64,000 bases of DNA from Nonomuraea candida (GCF_000725485.1 NZ_JOAG01000030.1:124001-188000); one strand, 5' to 3'; positions 1-8,699 are shown, counted from the first letter of the stretch. The notes: generated by a model not told the origin, from the sequence alone. Numbers and translations are program-made.

Positions 1-316
1 GGCGATCAGCACCGAGGCGAGCAGCAGCAGGGCCATCGGCGGCCACACCACCAGCAACGCACCCGCGAAACCGGCGAGCAGCACCACTGAGCGGACCAGC
101 TCCTGCGCGAACTGGGAGACCGTGCCGGGCGCCTCCTGCGCGGCCTGCTCGGCGAGCCGCAGCCGGTCGTGGAAGGCGGGGTCCTCGACGTGCCGTGGTC
201 GCGGGCGCGGCACCCGAAAGCACGGTGAGCGCCAGGGCGACGGTGGCCGTCACCGGCGCGGACCGGAACGGCAGCGCGAGCGCCGCCATGCCCGTGCGGA
301 GGAACGAACGGATCAT
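1..316 (-). pseudogene. Broken ABC exporter (N-terminal membrane part), cut by window edge
   Basis: Reading leftwards from an ATG at 316, the first about 35 residues (MIRSFLRTGMAALALPFRSA and on to a LSGAAPAT stretch) look like the start of an ABC exporter fusing permease and ATPase. The continuation expected in such proteins (VEDPAFHDRLRLAEQAAQ, then a hydrophobic segment ending in LLLLASVLIA) is present but in another frame. The roughly 100 residues that normally lie between are missing. I therefore read it as an internal deletion with a frameshift. The start overlaps the stop of the thioredoxin-like gene (ATGA), so it was the last visible gene of the peptide/MauE/thioredoxin operon. The ATPase half would lie outside the window. 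A sequencing error could explain the frameshift but not the missing segment. Confidence 0.6.
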
Positions 317-852
317 GCCACCTTCGCCGGGGTGCCGGTCGTACCCGCGAAATCGTCCAACCGGGAGCCGGAGGCGGTCACCACGCCGCCGTGCGTGTGC
401 AGCAGCGTCGGGAACGCGACGACCTCGAACGCGGTCAGCACGGGATCGTCGACACCGATGACCGCGACCCGCCCGAGAGCGCCGAGCTTGCCGACCATGA
501 GCGCGGTGGCGTCGGGGGCTTCCTGGTCACCCTGCACGATGGACACGAATCGGGCCGGTGGCGGAGCGGTGACGAGCGCGTCGGACAGCATCCGGCACGG
601 CCCGCACCCGACCTGGAAGAACCCGACCTGCACCGGGCCGTCGAGGTCGGCTTCGGTGATCGTGGCGCCGTCGGTGCCGGTGAGCGAGAAGGGGCGGACG
701 ACCGTGCCGGGCTTCGGCAGCTGCGGGTTGTGGGCGTGGGCGCCGCCGTGCTGTTGCAGCTCGCGGATCCTGGCGACCAGCGCGAACGTGAACAGCAGGT
801 GCACCGCGACCACGACGGCGAGCAGGATGACGGCGGTGGTGAGCAGTATCAA
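313..852 (-). CDS. Membrane-anchored thioredoxin/TlpA-like protein
   Basis: A protein of 179 residues with one N-terminal membrane helix (about residues 1-28) and an extracytoplasmic thioredoxin-like domain. The active-site motif is CGPC in the context FFQVGCGPCRML, and a cis-Pro loop is seen at FEVVAFPTLL. Proteins of this kind shuttle electrons to or from cysteines outside the membrane and often sit beside MauE. The start is a TTG at 852, supported by GGAGG five bases upstream; no better start is in frame. It follows the mauE-like gene by 28 bases and overlaps the ABC exporter remnant by four. In context it probably reduces or isomerises disulfides of the six-Cys peptide encoded at the head of the operon, which is inference. 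Confidence 0.75.
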   Translation of the reverse strand: MILLTTAVILLAVVVAVHLLFTFALVARIRELQQHGGAHAHNPQLPKPGTVVRPFSLTGTDGATITEADLDGPVQVGFFQVGCGPCRMLSDALVTAPPPARFVSIVQGDQEAPDATALMVGKLGALGRVAVIGVDDPVLTAFEVVAFPTLLHTHGGVVTASGSRLDDFAGTTGTPAKVA

Positions 853-854
853 TA

Positions 855-903
855 GTTCCTCCCGGCGGGAAAGAGCAGGGTCAACGGTTCCTCCCGGCGG
901 GAA
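855..903. repeat. Short direct repeat between mauE-like and thioredoxin-like genes
   Basis: The 17-base sequence GTTCCTCCCGGCGGGAA occurs at 855-871 and again at 887-903. The first copy carries the ribosome binding site of the thioredoxin-like gene and the second encodes the last residues of the MauE-like protein. It looks like a local duplication that created or copied a Shine-Dalgarno sequence. Confidence 0.6.
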
Positions 904-1432
904 GGAGGAGGAACGCGACGTCCTCCCAGCGGGTCGTGAGCAGGCCGAGAAACGCTCCGGTCACCGCGGCGACCAGCATGGCGGGCGCCGAGGCCGGCAC
1001 ATCACCGGCGAGCGCGCCGGTGACGGAGACGGCGGCCAGCAGACCATTGCGGACGAGGTGCTTCGGGCCGAGCAGCCCGCCGCCCGCGCCGAAGCACTGG
1101 CAGCGTACGGACTTCCTGGCCAGGGCCACCCGGGCGATGCCGGCGCAGAACACGATGAGGAGCACGGTCGCGAGGGCGTAGCCGGCGAGCCGCGTGCCGG
1201 GGACGGCGAGCAGCACCACGGCGGCGGCCTCCCCTGCGACGACCGCGACGGCGGCCGGACCGGCGGGCAGCCACCGTGGCCCGATCACCGCGACCGAGTC
1301 GCGGAACTCGGCGAACCCCTGCCGGGAACGCGCCTTCCCCACGACCGCCGCGAAGAAGACGACCGCGAGCAGCGTACGAGCGAGCAGATCGAGCACGACG
1401 GCCTCCGGGCGGGATGAGGGCCGGCGGGGCAC
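881..1432 (-). CDS. MauE/DoxX-like redox-associated membrane protein
   Basis: 183 residues with about four to five hydrophobic helices, starting LLARTLLAVVFFAAVVGKAR, which matches the MauE branch of the DoxX-like family. A cysteine pair in SVRCQCFGAGGG sits where MauE proteins carry their conserved CxCFG motif. MauE was named for methylamine dehydrogenase maturation, but many actinobacterial members serve other disulfide-forming systems. No methylamine dehydrogenase genes are visible here. The GTG start at 1432 gives the full first helix. It lies 39 bases after the six-Cys peptide gene and 28 before the thioredoxin-like gene, so the three look co-transcribed. Proposed role: moving electrons across the membrane during folding of that peptide (inference). 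Confidence 0.75.
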   Translation of the reverse strand: MPRRPSSRPEAVVLDLLARTLLAVVFFAAVVGKARSRQGFAEFRDSVAVIGPRWLPAGPAAVAVVAGEAAAVVLLAVPGTRLAGYALATVLLIVFCAGIARVALARKSVRCQCFGAGGGLLGPKHLVRNGLLAAVSVTGALAGDVPASAPAMLVAAVTGAFLGLLTTRWEDVAFLLLPAGRNR

Positions 1433-1471
1433 GAGGTGACGTCCCCGCCGGCCACTCCTGTCAGTGGGTGG

Positions 1472-1630
1472 TCAGCAGCTGGACGACCTGGAGGAGCACT
1501 GGCCGTAGCAGTTGAAGCGGTACCCCGGCTTACAACACGCACCGTGCTCCGGCACGCACGCCCCGGCCTCCACCTTCGGCAGCACCATCCCGACGAGGCG
1601 CTCACCCGTTCGCTGCATGAGTCGCTTCAT
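1472..1630 (-). CDS. Six-cysteine secreted-type small peptide
   Basis: A 52-residue peptide beginning MKRLMQRTGERLVGMVLPKV, with all six cysteines in the C-terminal half: C25, C32, C33, C41, C45 and C52 (spacing C-x6-CC-x7-C-x3-C-x6-C). AAAGGA eight bases before the ATG at 1630 decides the start; longer readings upstream lack such a site. The N-terminal part is weakly amphipathic and is not a classical signal peptide, which would fit a leader removed by a dedicated exporter. Genes behind it encode a MauE-like protein, a thioredoxin with CGPC and an ABC exporter remnant, all suited to making and exporting a disulfide-bonded peptide. I do not recognise the family. It could be a bacteriocin-like peptide, a metal- or cofactor-bearing protein, or a signal. 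Confidence 0.65.
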   Translation of the reverse strand: MKRLMQRTGERLVGMVLPKVEAGACVPEHGACCKPGYRFNCYGQCSSRSSSC

Positions 1631-2513
1631 TTCAATTCCTTTCGTGACCGGTGACGCGGACACCGGCCAGAAGAATGGCCATCCCACCGTCACGGCGACC
1701 GCGAATACGCGTCGTCCGCTCCGTCCGGGACACGAACTCCCACCTCTTCTGGCGGCATTGCCAAAACTGCCCCGATTCCACACGAGAGTCAAGATCTTCG
1801 ATTCGCCGATTTTCGCCGCCGCCAACAAGTAGGGAATAGGGGTTTTCCCGTCCGCAGCCCGCCGGCTCCGGCCGGGCATCGCCATGACGCGCGGAGCACA
1901 CGCGCCTCTTCCCCGCTCTGGCCAGGATGTTTCCATCCTCTCCGGCCGTGTGTGGCTGATGTGTGGCGGGTATGTGGAGAAAATATGGGAGCCGGCGATT
2001 AATCTTTCTTGAGCGCACCTCTCGCCGAAAACGCGTTCATCTTGAATCGCGAGAACGCGAATCATCGCATCGGCGCAGCGAAGTTCCGCAAGAGCGCGTG
2101 CGGCGATACCCGCCGTGGCCGGGCCGGCATTCGCCGGCATCGTCAACGTGCCGAATCCGAGCGATTCTTCTGGCCATACTCCGCCGCCGCGAGTCGCGGG
2201 CCACGGGCGGTGACGCCCACGGCCACGGCGCCTCCGGCCTCCGGACGACCGGTCGGATCACCGCGACCGTCCACCGGGAGAGAGCGCGCCACGTCCGAGA
2301 CGGGGGCGCGCCGAACGATCACCGAGCGCAGCGGCCTGATCCACGACTCCCCGGCATCGCGTCCGCGAAGATCGCGGACGCGGACAGAGCATGATCGAAA
2401 GTTACCGCACAACGCCCACCCCGCCCGGCGAGGCCATGGTAGATATGCGCCCGTAAGTGGCTCAGTGGGCCGGTATAGGGGAGTGTGTCGGTGATGGTCA
2501 GGAGTCGTCTGCT
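1631..2513. other. Intergenic region, no gene seen
   Basis: This stretch separates the divergent six-Cys peptide operon from the SARP regulator. It is more AT-rich around 1780-2060 than its neighbours. Reading frames across it have no actinobacterial codon bias, no family resemblance and no ribosome binding sites. It should hold the promoters of both flanking units, but I cannot point to convincing -35/-10 pairs. Confidence 0.5.
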
Positions 2514-5500
2514 GTGACCCTGTTTAGAGTGCTCGGTTCTGTTCAGGCGGTATCCCCGGACGGGCCTGTGCGTCTCTCAGGAAAGCAGCGGTGCATGCTC
2601 GGTGTGCTGCTGCTCTACCCCAACACGCCGGTCTCCCTGGAGCGCATGATCGACTGCCTGTGGGAGAAGCCGCCCGCGTCGGCCGTGTCCAACATCCACA
2701 GCTACGCCACCCGTCTCCGCCGGACGGTCGCCCCCCACCTCGTCACCCGCGACCACCACTATCTCCTCGAGGTCGAGCGGACCCAGCTCGACCTGCTCCT
2801 CTTCGAGGACACCCTGGACAGGGCCCGCCGCCACGCGGACGCCGGAGACCTGGCCGCGGCCGACGAGGAATACCGCGCAGCCCTGTCGCTGTGGCGCGGC
2901 CGGCCTGCCGAGGACGCGCTGCTCACCGCCGCCGTGACACCGCGCATCGCCGAACTGGAGGAACTAGCGCATTCCGCCCGGTCCGGCTGGACCGACATCC
3001 GCTTGCGGATGGGCCGGCACGAGGAGCTGATCAGCGAGTTACGGACGCTCGCCGAAGCCGGCTCGATCGACGAACGCGTCTGGCGGCAGCTCATCCTCGC
3101 GCTCCACCGATCCGGCCGGCGGGCCGAGGCCCTGGAGACGTACGGCCGGGTCCGGACGATGCTGGCGAGCGAGTTGGGCGTCGAGCCGGGCCCCGAGCTC
3201 CAGCGCCTGCACCTGGCGATCCTGGGGAACGAGGAGAGCCTCACCCCGTCCGTGCCGGAGACCGTGCGCCGCCTCGTTCCCCGTCAGCTTCCGCCCGAGG
3301 TGGGCCGGCTGATCGGCAGGCGGGCGGAGCTCCAGCAGCTGGACGAGGCGTCGGCCGCGAAGGTGATCCTCGTGGTCGGGGGCGCCGGTGTCGGCAAGAC
3401 GACGCTCGCCGTCCACTGGGCGCACCAGGTGGCGGAGCGGTTCCCCGACGGGCAGCTCTTCGTCGACCTGCGGGGGTTCGACCAGGCGCCGCCGATGAGC
3501 ACGGCCGAGGCCCTGCCCCGCCTGATCCAGGCGCTCGGCTGGCCCAGGGAGGACGTCCCCGTGGAGCTGGAGGCCCAGATCGGCCTCTACCGGTCGATCC
3601 TGGCCGGACAGCGGGTTCTCGTGGTGCTGGACAACGCCGCCGAGCCGGACCAGATCCGTTCGCTGATACCCCCGGAAACCGGTTCCCGGATCCTGGTCAC
3701 CAGCCGGGACCGGCTGAGCGGCCTGGTGGCCTTGGAGTCGGCCGGGCGGGTCACGCTGGACGTGCTCAAGCCGGACGAAGCCGTCGAGCTGCTCGCCGAC
3801 GCCGTGGGACCGGACCGGATCCGCGCCGAACCGCACGCCGCCGCGCGCCTGGCCGAGCTCTGCGCGCGCCTGCCGCTGGCACTGCGGGTGGCGGGCGCCA
3901 GGGTGGCCGGCAGCCCGCACAAGACGCTCTCCCAGTACGTGGCCGGGCTCGGCGATCACGGCCTGCTCTCTCAGCTGGAGGTCGAGGGCGATCGGCGAAC
4001 GGCGGTGCGCGGCGCGGTCGGCCGCTCCCATGAGGCGCTGACCCCCGCGGGACAGCGGTTGTTCCGGCTGATCGGGCTGCTGCCGAACACCGGCGTCACG
4101 GTCGAAGGCGCGGCGGCACTGTCCGGCTACTCCCCGGCGGACACGGCCAGGCTCCTGGACGACCTGGCGCGGGTCCACCTGATGAACGCCGAACCGGACC
4201 GCTACACCTGTCACGACCTGCTGGTCACGTACGCCGCGGAGCGAAGCGAGACGGAGGACCCGCCCGCCGAGCGCGAGGCCGCCGTCAACCGGTACTTCGA
4301 CTTCTACCTGCGGACGATCGTCTCCGTGGGTGAGCACGTCGGGCGCGTGGTCAGCCCGGCACCGGACGGACCGGTCACGAAGGTGGCGCCCCTCTCCTTC
4401 GGCGACGCGGCCGAGGCGGAGAGGTGGCTCGACCGGGAGTGGGACACCATTGCCGCGCTGGTCGCCCATGCGGCGGAGCGCGGTCCGCACCGCTGGGCCT
4501 GGCGGCTGGCCGACGCCCTGAGAGACGTCATGTCCTGGAAACGGCCCGTCGCCGAGTGCCTGCGCATCGCCGAGCTCGGGCTCAAGGCCGCCCGCGCAGC
4601 GCAGGACGGCATGGGACAGGGCGCGATGCTGATGTCCATCGGCTACATCCGCTGGCGGATCGCCGATCCGGACGCCTCCATGGACGCCTATCGCCAGGCG
4701 CTGCCCTTCGTGCGCGAGGCCGGCTGGCGTGAGGGGGAATCGGCCGTGCTGCGGGCCGGCGGGGTGGCCCTCGCGCAGACCGGGGCGCCCGAGCAGGCCA
4801 TCGGCCAGTTCCGGCGGGCCCTGACCATCGACCGCGAGCTGGGCGACCGCACGGGCGAGACGTCCAGTCTCACCAACCTGGCGGCGCTCCATCTTGACCT
4901 CGGCCGCCTGCACGACGCGGAAGAGCGCCACCGGCAGGCGCTCACCGCCGCCCTCAAGATCGGCAAGCGCCAGCTGGAGGCCGTGATCCGCACCAACCTC
5001 GGAGTGGTCCAGCGGGAGATGGGCCGGCTCAGGAGCGCCCTCGACACGCTCAGCAGGTCCTTGGCCGTCGGGCGCGAGATCGGGTTCCCGTACGTGGAGG
5101 CCATGGCGCTGGAATCCCTCGGCAGCGTGCACCTGGAGGCCGGTCGCCATGACTCGGCGTTGCAGGTCCTGTCGCAGGCGGCATCCGTGGCCAAGGGCGT
5201 CGAGAACCGCGAGGTCGAGGTGTTCGCGCTGATCGGGCTGGCACTGGCGAGCCTGCGGAGCGGGGACGCGGAAGCCGCCGCCGACCGCCTCGCCGGGGCC
5301 GCGGCCATCGCCGAAGGCACCAGCAACCGGCCGAACCAGGTGGGCCTGCTGCTGGCGCGGTCGGAGCTGGCCCGCTTCCACGGTCTGCACGCCGAGGCGC
5401 TGGCCCATGCCGGCCATGCCCGGCGCCTGGCCGGGGAAGGGTACGCCCTGGCGCTGGGCAAGGCGCACAGCGCCCTCTCGTCCGCCTGCCTCGGCCTGGG

Positions 5501-5642
5501 CGATCTGGTCTCCTGCGAGGAGCACGGCGAGGAGGCGCTGCGGGTGTTCCGGCGAACCGGGCAGCAGCTCGCGCGAGCCAGAACGAAGGCCGGCGCACCG
5601 GAACGGGCGGAGACCCTTGCCCTGCTGCACACCCTGCTCTGA
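2514..5642 (+). CDS. SARP-family regulator with NB-ARC and TPR domains (AfsR-like)
   Basis: A 1042-residue transcriptional activator. Domains in order: OmpR-type winged helix (about 1-80), bacterial transcriptional activation domain (about 85-240), NB-ARC/STAND ATPase (about 265-560, P-loop GGAGVGKTT near 290, Walker B-like RVLVVLDNA) and TPR repeats (about 690-1010). This is the AfsR-type SARP layout; such proteins bind direct repeats upstream of antibiotic genes and activate them. The GTG at 2514 is chosen because AGGAG lies nine bases upstream and the winged helix starts at once; an ATG at 2457 would add 19 residues of no clear origin. It points away from the six-Cys operon and towards the lasso cluster end. 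Either could be its target; nothing in the sequence decides. Confidence 0.85.
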   Translation: MTLFRVLGSVQAVSPDGPVRLSGKQRCMLGVLLLYPNTPVSLERMIDCLWEKPPASAVSNIHSYATRLRRTVAPHLVTRDHHYLLEVERTQLDLLLFEDTLDRARRHADAGDLAAADEEYRAALSLWRGRPAEDALLTAAVTPRIAELEELAHSARSGWTDIRLRMGRHEELISELRTLAEAGSIDERVWRQLILALHRSGRRAEALETYGRVRTMLASELGVEPGPELQRLHLAILGNEESLTPSVPETVRRLVPRQLPPEVGRLIGRRAELQQLDEASAAKVILVVGGAGVGKTTLAVHWAHQVAERFPDGQLFVDLRGFDQAPPMSTAEALPRLIQALGWPREDVPVELEAQIGLYRSILAGQRVLVVLDNAAEPDQIRSLIPPETGSRILVTSRDRLSGLVALESAGRVTLDVLKPDEAVELLADAVGPDRIRAEPHAAARLAELCARLPLALRVAGARVAGSPHKTLSQYVAGLGDHGLLSQLEVEGDRRTAVRGAVGRSHEALTPAGQRLFRLIGLLPNTGVTVEGAAALSGYSPADTARLLDDLARVHLMNAEPDRYTCHDLLVTYAAERSETEDPPAEREAAVNRYFDFYLRTIVSVGEHVGRVVSPAPDGPVTKVAPLSFGDAAEAERWLDREWDTIAALVAHAAERGPHRWAWRLADALRDVMSWKRPVAECLRIAELGLKAARAAQDGMGQGAMLMSIGYIRWRIADPDASMDAYRQALPFVREAGWREGESAVLRAGGVALAQTGAPEQAIGQFRRALTIDRELGDRTGETSSLTNLAALHLDLGRLHDAEERHRQALTAALKIGKRQLEAVIRTNLGVVQREMGRLRSALDTLSRSLAVGREIGFPYVEAMALESLGSVHLEAGRHDSALQVLSQAASVAKGVENREVEVFALIGLALASLRSGDAEAAADRLAGAAAIAEGTSNRPNQVGLLLARSELARFHGLHAEALAHAGHARRLAGEGYALALGKAHSALSSACLGLGDLVSCEEHGEEALRVFRRTGQQLARARTKAGAPERAETLALLHTLL

Positions 5643-5886
5643 TCGCCCTCCGGATGCCGACGCGGGTGCCGCCTCAGCCGGCTGCGACGGCATGCCGGGG
5701 CGACGGCGGTGCGCCTTCCCCCTCGCGGGTCCAACCGTGCTCGTCGGCGTCACTGGATGAGCCGTTGCTCGATCTTCAGGCGAGCCCGCAGGCGTGGAGG
5801 GTATCCGCGATCCCGGCGAGCACTGCCCCGGCAACTCACCAAGGAATGCCATGAGACCCCGGTCCATCGCCGCGGCCCTGGCGATC

Positions 5887-6045
5887 TCAGCGGGCGGTGA
5901 ATCCGCCGTCCACGGGCAGGGCGGCGCCGATGACGAAGGCGGCGGCCGGGCTGCACGGTCACAGGACGGCGTCGGCGATCTCGTCGGCGGCGCCCAGGCG
6001 GCCGATGGGCTGCTGCTTCATGAGTTCGGCCACGGCCTCGTGGGT
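5887..6045 (-). pseudogene. C-terminal remnant of an SDR oxidoreductase
   Basis: On the minus strand the last about 52 codons of a classical short-chain dehydrogenase can be read: HEAVAELMKQQPIGRLGAAD, then EIADAVL, an in-frame TGA at 5959-5961, then PCSPAAAFVIG and ALPVDGGFTAR before a proper stop. The TGA sits where SDRs usually have tryptophan (TGG). No upstream catalytic or NAD-binding part exists; the sequence runs out near 6045. It is therefore a truncated, interrupted fragment. It fills part of the otherwise empty stretch 5643-6091 between the SARP gene and the lasso cluster, where I see no other gene. Confidence 0.75.
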
Positions 6046-6091
6046 CTGGCTGCGGGGAGGCCGCCCTGGTGAGGCGGTCCTGTCGCGCTGA

Positions 6092-6511
6092 TCACGACCT
6101 TGTGCCGGACGGGGCGATGACCATGGTGGGGTGGTAGCGGACGGGAGGCTCGTCGACAGGGCGTCCCTCGGCCTCGATCCAGGCGTGGGCGGCGAAGGGG
6201 TGCACGCGGACGCCGGTGCACCAGGTGGGCCACGTGCCGTGCAGCCGGCACAGCAGGGCGGCGGCGATGGAGCGGGGCAGGCAGCCCTCGCCGGCGCAGG
6301 ACAGGCTGACCGCGATCACGGCGTCTCGTGCCCGCTTGGCCTGTGCGGCGGTGGCGGGGGCGGCGCCGCGGCGGGCGAGGGTGAGCACCGCGCGGATGCG
6401 TGCCGGCGGCAGCCGGGCGATCAGATGCGCGAGTGTCACGGCCGCCAGCGCGGCCGGGCGGCGGCGCCAGGGCAGCCCGGGCCGGGCGGCGGGCACCATC
6501 GGAGTGCTCAT
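6092..6511 (-). CDS. Lasso peptide B2 protein (transglutaminase-like leader peptidase)
   Basis: 139 residues of the McjB-type C-terminal protease family that cuts the leader from lasso precursors. The catalytic cysteine is C77 in GEGCLPRSIA, the histidine H109 in PFAAHAWIE, and an acidic residue follows in the E113-D120 region. The GVRVHPFAAHAW segment is typical. The gene overlaps B1 by four bases (ATGA at 6508-6511) and is the last gene of the four-gene lasso operon. Length is normal for a stand-alone B2 protein. No dedicated ABC exporter follows; the next thing downstream is an SDR remnant, so export must use another transporter or the D gene has been lost. Confidence 0.92.
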   Translation of the reverse strand: MSTPMVPAARPGLPWRRRPAALAAVTLAHLIARLPPARIRAVLTLARRGAAPATAAQAKRARDAVIAVSLSCAGEGCLPRSIAAALLCRLHGTWPTWCTGVRVHPFAAHAWIEAEGRPVDEPPVRYHPTMVIAPSGTRS

Positions 6512-6798
6512 GGTGTCGTTCCGGCCCGGCGGGTGAGGGGCCGGGTCAGTCCGGCGGCGTGCAGCTGCTCCAGCAGCGCGGTGACGTCGGCCTCGGCGGT
6601 GGGCGCGGCGTCGGGGTGGGCGGTGGTGAGCCGGCGGACGAGCTCGGCCGGGGCGGCGCCGTCGACCAGGGCTTGCACGATGAGGTGGGCGGTGGCGTTG
6701 AGCTGATGGTAGTGGCCGGTGCGTTCGTCCAGCAGGACCGCGTCCTCGCCGACCGCGGTCAGGGTGATGCCCGGTCGCAACTGTACGGTGTCGCTCAT
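6508..6798 (-). CDS. Lasso peptide B1 protein (PqqD-like RiPP recognition element)
   Basis: 96 residues with the PqqD fold: a beta segment (VQLRPGITLTAV), then DAVLLDERTGHYHQLNATAH and a helical C-terminus (LVRRLTTAHP, then VTALLEQLHAAGL). Such B1 proteins bind the leader peptide, mainly through its Y-x-x-P and Leu positions, and hand it to the B2 protease. The start ATG at 6798 overlaps the stop of the synthetase gene, and its own stop overlaps the B2 start, so translation of C, B1 and B2 is probably coupled. This split B1/B2 layout is the usual one in actinobacteria. Confidence 0.92.
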   Translation of the reverse strand: MSDTVQLRPGITLTAVGEDAVLLDERTGHYHQLNATAHLIVQALVDGAAPAELVRRLTTAHPDAAPTAEADVTALLEQLHAAGLTRPLTRRAGTTP

Positions 6799-8699
6799 GT
6801 CGGGGTTCCTTTCCCCGCGTACCCAGGTGGGAGCGGTGTGCCGGTGCCCGGGAGGGCGCGCAGCCAGTTCTCGGCCGCGAGCAGGATCTGCAGGTAGACG
6901 GCCTCGCCGCGCAGGGTGTGGGACCGGGTCAGGGCCTCGCGCAACGCCGCCTGGTCCGCCAGGCCGAGCGCGGCCAGCCGGGAGTCCTCGGCCAGCGCGG
7001 CGAGCCGGTCCCGGTGCAGGCGCCGGCCCTGGTGTTCCGGCTGGGTGAAGTTGCCCTTGGTCGTGCGTGACAGGCACTCGCCGGGCATGCGGCCGGTCAT
7101 GGCGGCCACGATGAGCGGCTTGTACGCGCCGGGCCTGGCCCGGTGGTCGATTCGCACCGCGCAGGCGGCCTCCAGCACCCGATCGTCCAGAAAGGGGATC
7201 TGGACGGCGGCGCCGTGCCGGGCGGTCAGGCGCTGTAGCTGCCGGTAGGTGGAGCTCGCGCAGCGCACCATGGACAGCATCTGGTGCTGGGTGCGCCAGG
7301 CCGCCGAAGGGGCGGCGTCTTCGGCGGCCCGCCGTACCAGCGCGGCGACGGCGGCGACCGCGTCGGGGCGCGCCCACGGCGGCAGCCGCATCGGCGGTTC
7401 CCAGCCGAAGTCGGGGCCCGATGACAGGTAGTGCGGCGTGGCCAGCAGCGGGGCCTGCGCGGCCAGCCACGTCCGGTACGAGCCCCGCCTGGCCAGCGCG
7501 GCGGCCGCCGCGGCGATCGGCCAGCGGGTCTGGGCGCGACGGGCGCGCAGGTGGGCGGGCAGCGCCAGGGGCCGCAGGCGGGCCAGGTCGTGCAGGTGGC
7601 ACGGCGGGGTGTGGGTGAGCTCGTCGCCGCCGTGCCCGCTCAGGTGGACGGCCGCCCCCTGCTCGGCCAGCGTGGCGGCGATGGCGGCGCTGCGGGCGGC
7701 GACGTGCAGCAGCCGGGGCGGTTCGTCGTAGCCGGGGATGGGGCTGGTGGCGTCGGCGTACCAGGCGGGAAGCTGGTCGTGGGGCAGGGTCAGGTGCTCA
7801 CCGGCCAGGTGGGCGGCGGCCCGGCGGGCCCACGGCTCGTCGTCGTGCGCGGGGTCGTCGACGCCGATGCGGGCGGTGAGCAGCGTCGTGCCGCGCTCGC
7901 GGGCCGCCGCGTCGGCCAGGAAGCACACGGGGGTGGAGTCGAGCCCGCCGGACAGGTCGGCGGCTATGGTGCCGCCGCGCGGCACGCGCAGCGCCACCGC
8001 CTCCTCCAGGGCGTCGGCCAGGGCGGGGGCGGCCTCTTCGATGGGCAGGCGGGCTTCGGGGGGCTGCCACCAGCGATGCAGGCGGATGGCGCCGTCCGGC
8101 TCCATGACGGCGGCGGCGCCGGGAGGCACGGCGTGCACACCCCGCCAGAGCGGGGCGGCCAGGACCGGGACGGGGTAGGTGAGCAGGCGTACGGCGACCT
8201 GCTCGGGCAGCAGGGTGGCCTGGGTGAGTGCGGCCAGCAGGTCGGCCCGGTCGGCGGCCAGGCTCACGGCGCCGGCGCCGGAGCCCAGCCGGGCGTGGAA
8301 GATCCGCCGCATGCCGGAGGCGGTGCCCTGCGCCCGGACCTGGCCCGCGTGGGCGGCGACCAGGTGCGCGCTGCCGGGCAGGACGGCGAGCCTGCCGGCC
8401 TGGCCGAGGTGGCCGAGGTGACCGAGGTGGCCGAGGTGACCGCGGCGGCCGATCGTGTCCGCGCACCGGGCCAGAGCGGCCGGGGTGATCGGGCAGTGCC
8501 CGATCAGTGCCAGGCCGGTGGGACCCGCTTGTACGGACACGATCGGCTCGCGTTCGAAGACGCCGATCAGGCAGGGGCGGCCCGAGGGGTGCCGCAGCAC
8601 CACCCGCGCCCCGGGATGAGACGACAGCCGCCGTCCGACCGGCAGCGCCGCGGGGCTGTCGGGCAGGACGACGAACCAGTCGTCGGGAAAGTCCGGCAC
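6795..8699 (-). CDS. Lasso peptide macrolactam synthetase (asparagine synthetase-like C protein)
   Basis: 634 residues of the asparagine-synthetase B family. It should activate the side chain of the ring acid with ATP and close it on Gly1 of the core. The adenylating domain carries the PP-loop SGGLDS at about residue 250. The N-terminal glutaminase-like domain lacks the Cys2 nucleophile, as in other lasso cyclases, because ammonia is not needed. An odd point is the tandem GHL repeat at about residues 88-99 (9-base DNA repeat near 8405-8447), which looks like slippage in a surface loop. The start ATG at 8699 lies 42 bases after the precursor stop. Confidence 0.9.
   Translation of the reverse strand: MPDFPDDWFVVLPDSPAALPVGRRLSSHPGARVVLRHPSGRPCLIGVFEREPIVSVQAGPTGLALIGHCPITPAALARCADTIGRRGHLGHLGHLGHLGQAGRLAVLPGSAHLVAAHAGQVRAQGTASGMRRIFHARLGSGAGAVSLAADRADLLAALTQATLLPEQVAVRLLTYPVPVLAAPLWRGVHAVPPGAAAVMEPDGAIRLHRWWQPPEARLPIEEAAPALADALEEAVALRVPRGGTIAADLSGGLDSTPVCFLADAAARERGTTLLTARIGVDDPAHDDEPWARRAAAHLAGEHLTLPHDQLPAWYADATSPIPGYDEPPRLLHVAARSAAIAATLAEQGAAVHLSGHGGDELTHTPPCHLHDLARLRPLALPAHLRARRAQTRWPIAAAAAALARRGSYRTWLAAQAPLLATPHYLSSGPDFGWEPPMRLPPWARPDAVAAVAALVRRAAEDAAPSAAWRTQHQMLSMVRCASSTYRQLQRLTARHGAAVQIPFLDDRVLEAACAVRIDHRARPGAYKPLIVAAMTGRMPGECLSRTTKGNFTQPEHQGRRLHRDRLAALAEDSRLAALGLADQAALREALTRSHTLRGEAVYLQILLAAENWLRALPGTGTPLPPGYAGKGTPT

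Noticed and set aside
881..1432. Methylamine utilisation operon
   Set aside because: Only MauE-like and thioredoxin-like genes are present; no methylamine dehydrogenase subunits or MauG are seen.
1472..2146. 224-residue reading of the six-Cys peptide gene
   Set aside because: The extra 172 residues have no codon bias or motif; the good ribosome binding site is directly before the 52-residue version.
3039..5867. 942-codon open frame antisense to the SARP gene
   Set aside because: It is a GC-skew shadow: low-complexity Gly/Arg/Pro-rich product, no family resemblance, no ribosome binding site, and the opposite strand encodes clear SARP, NB-ARC and TPR domains.
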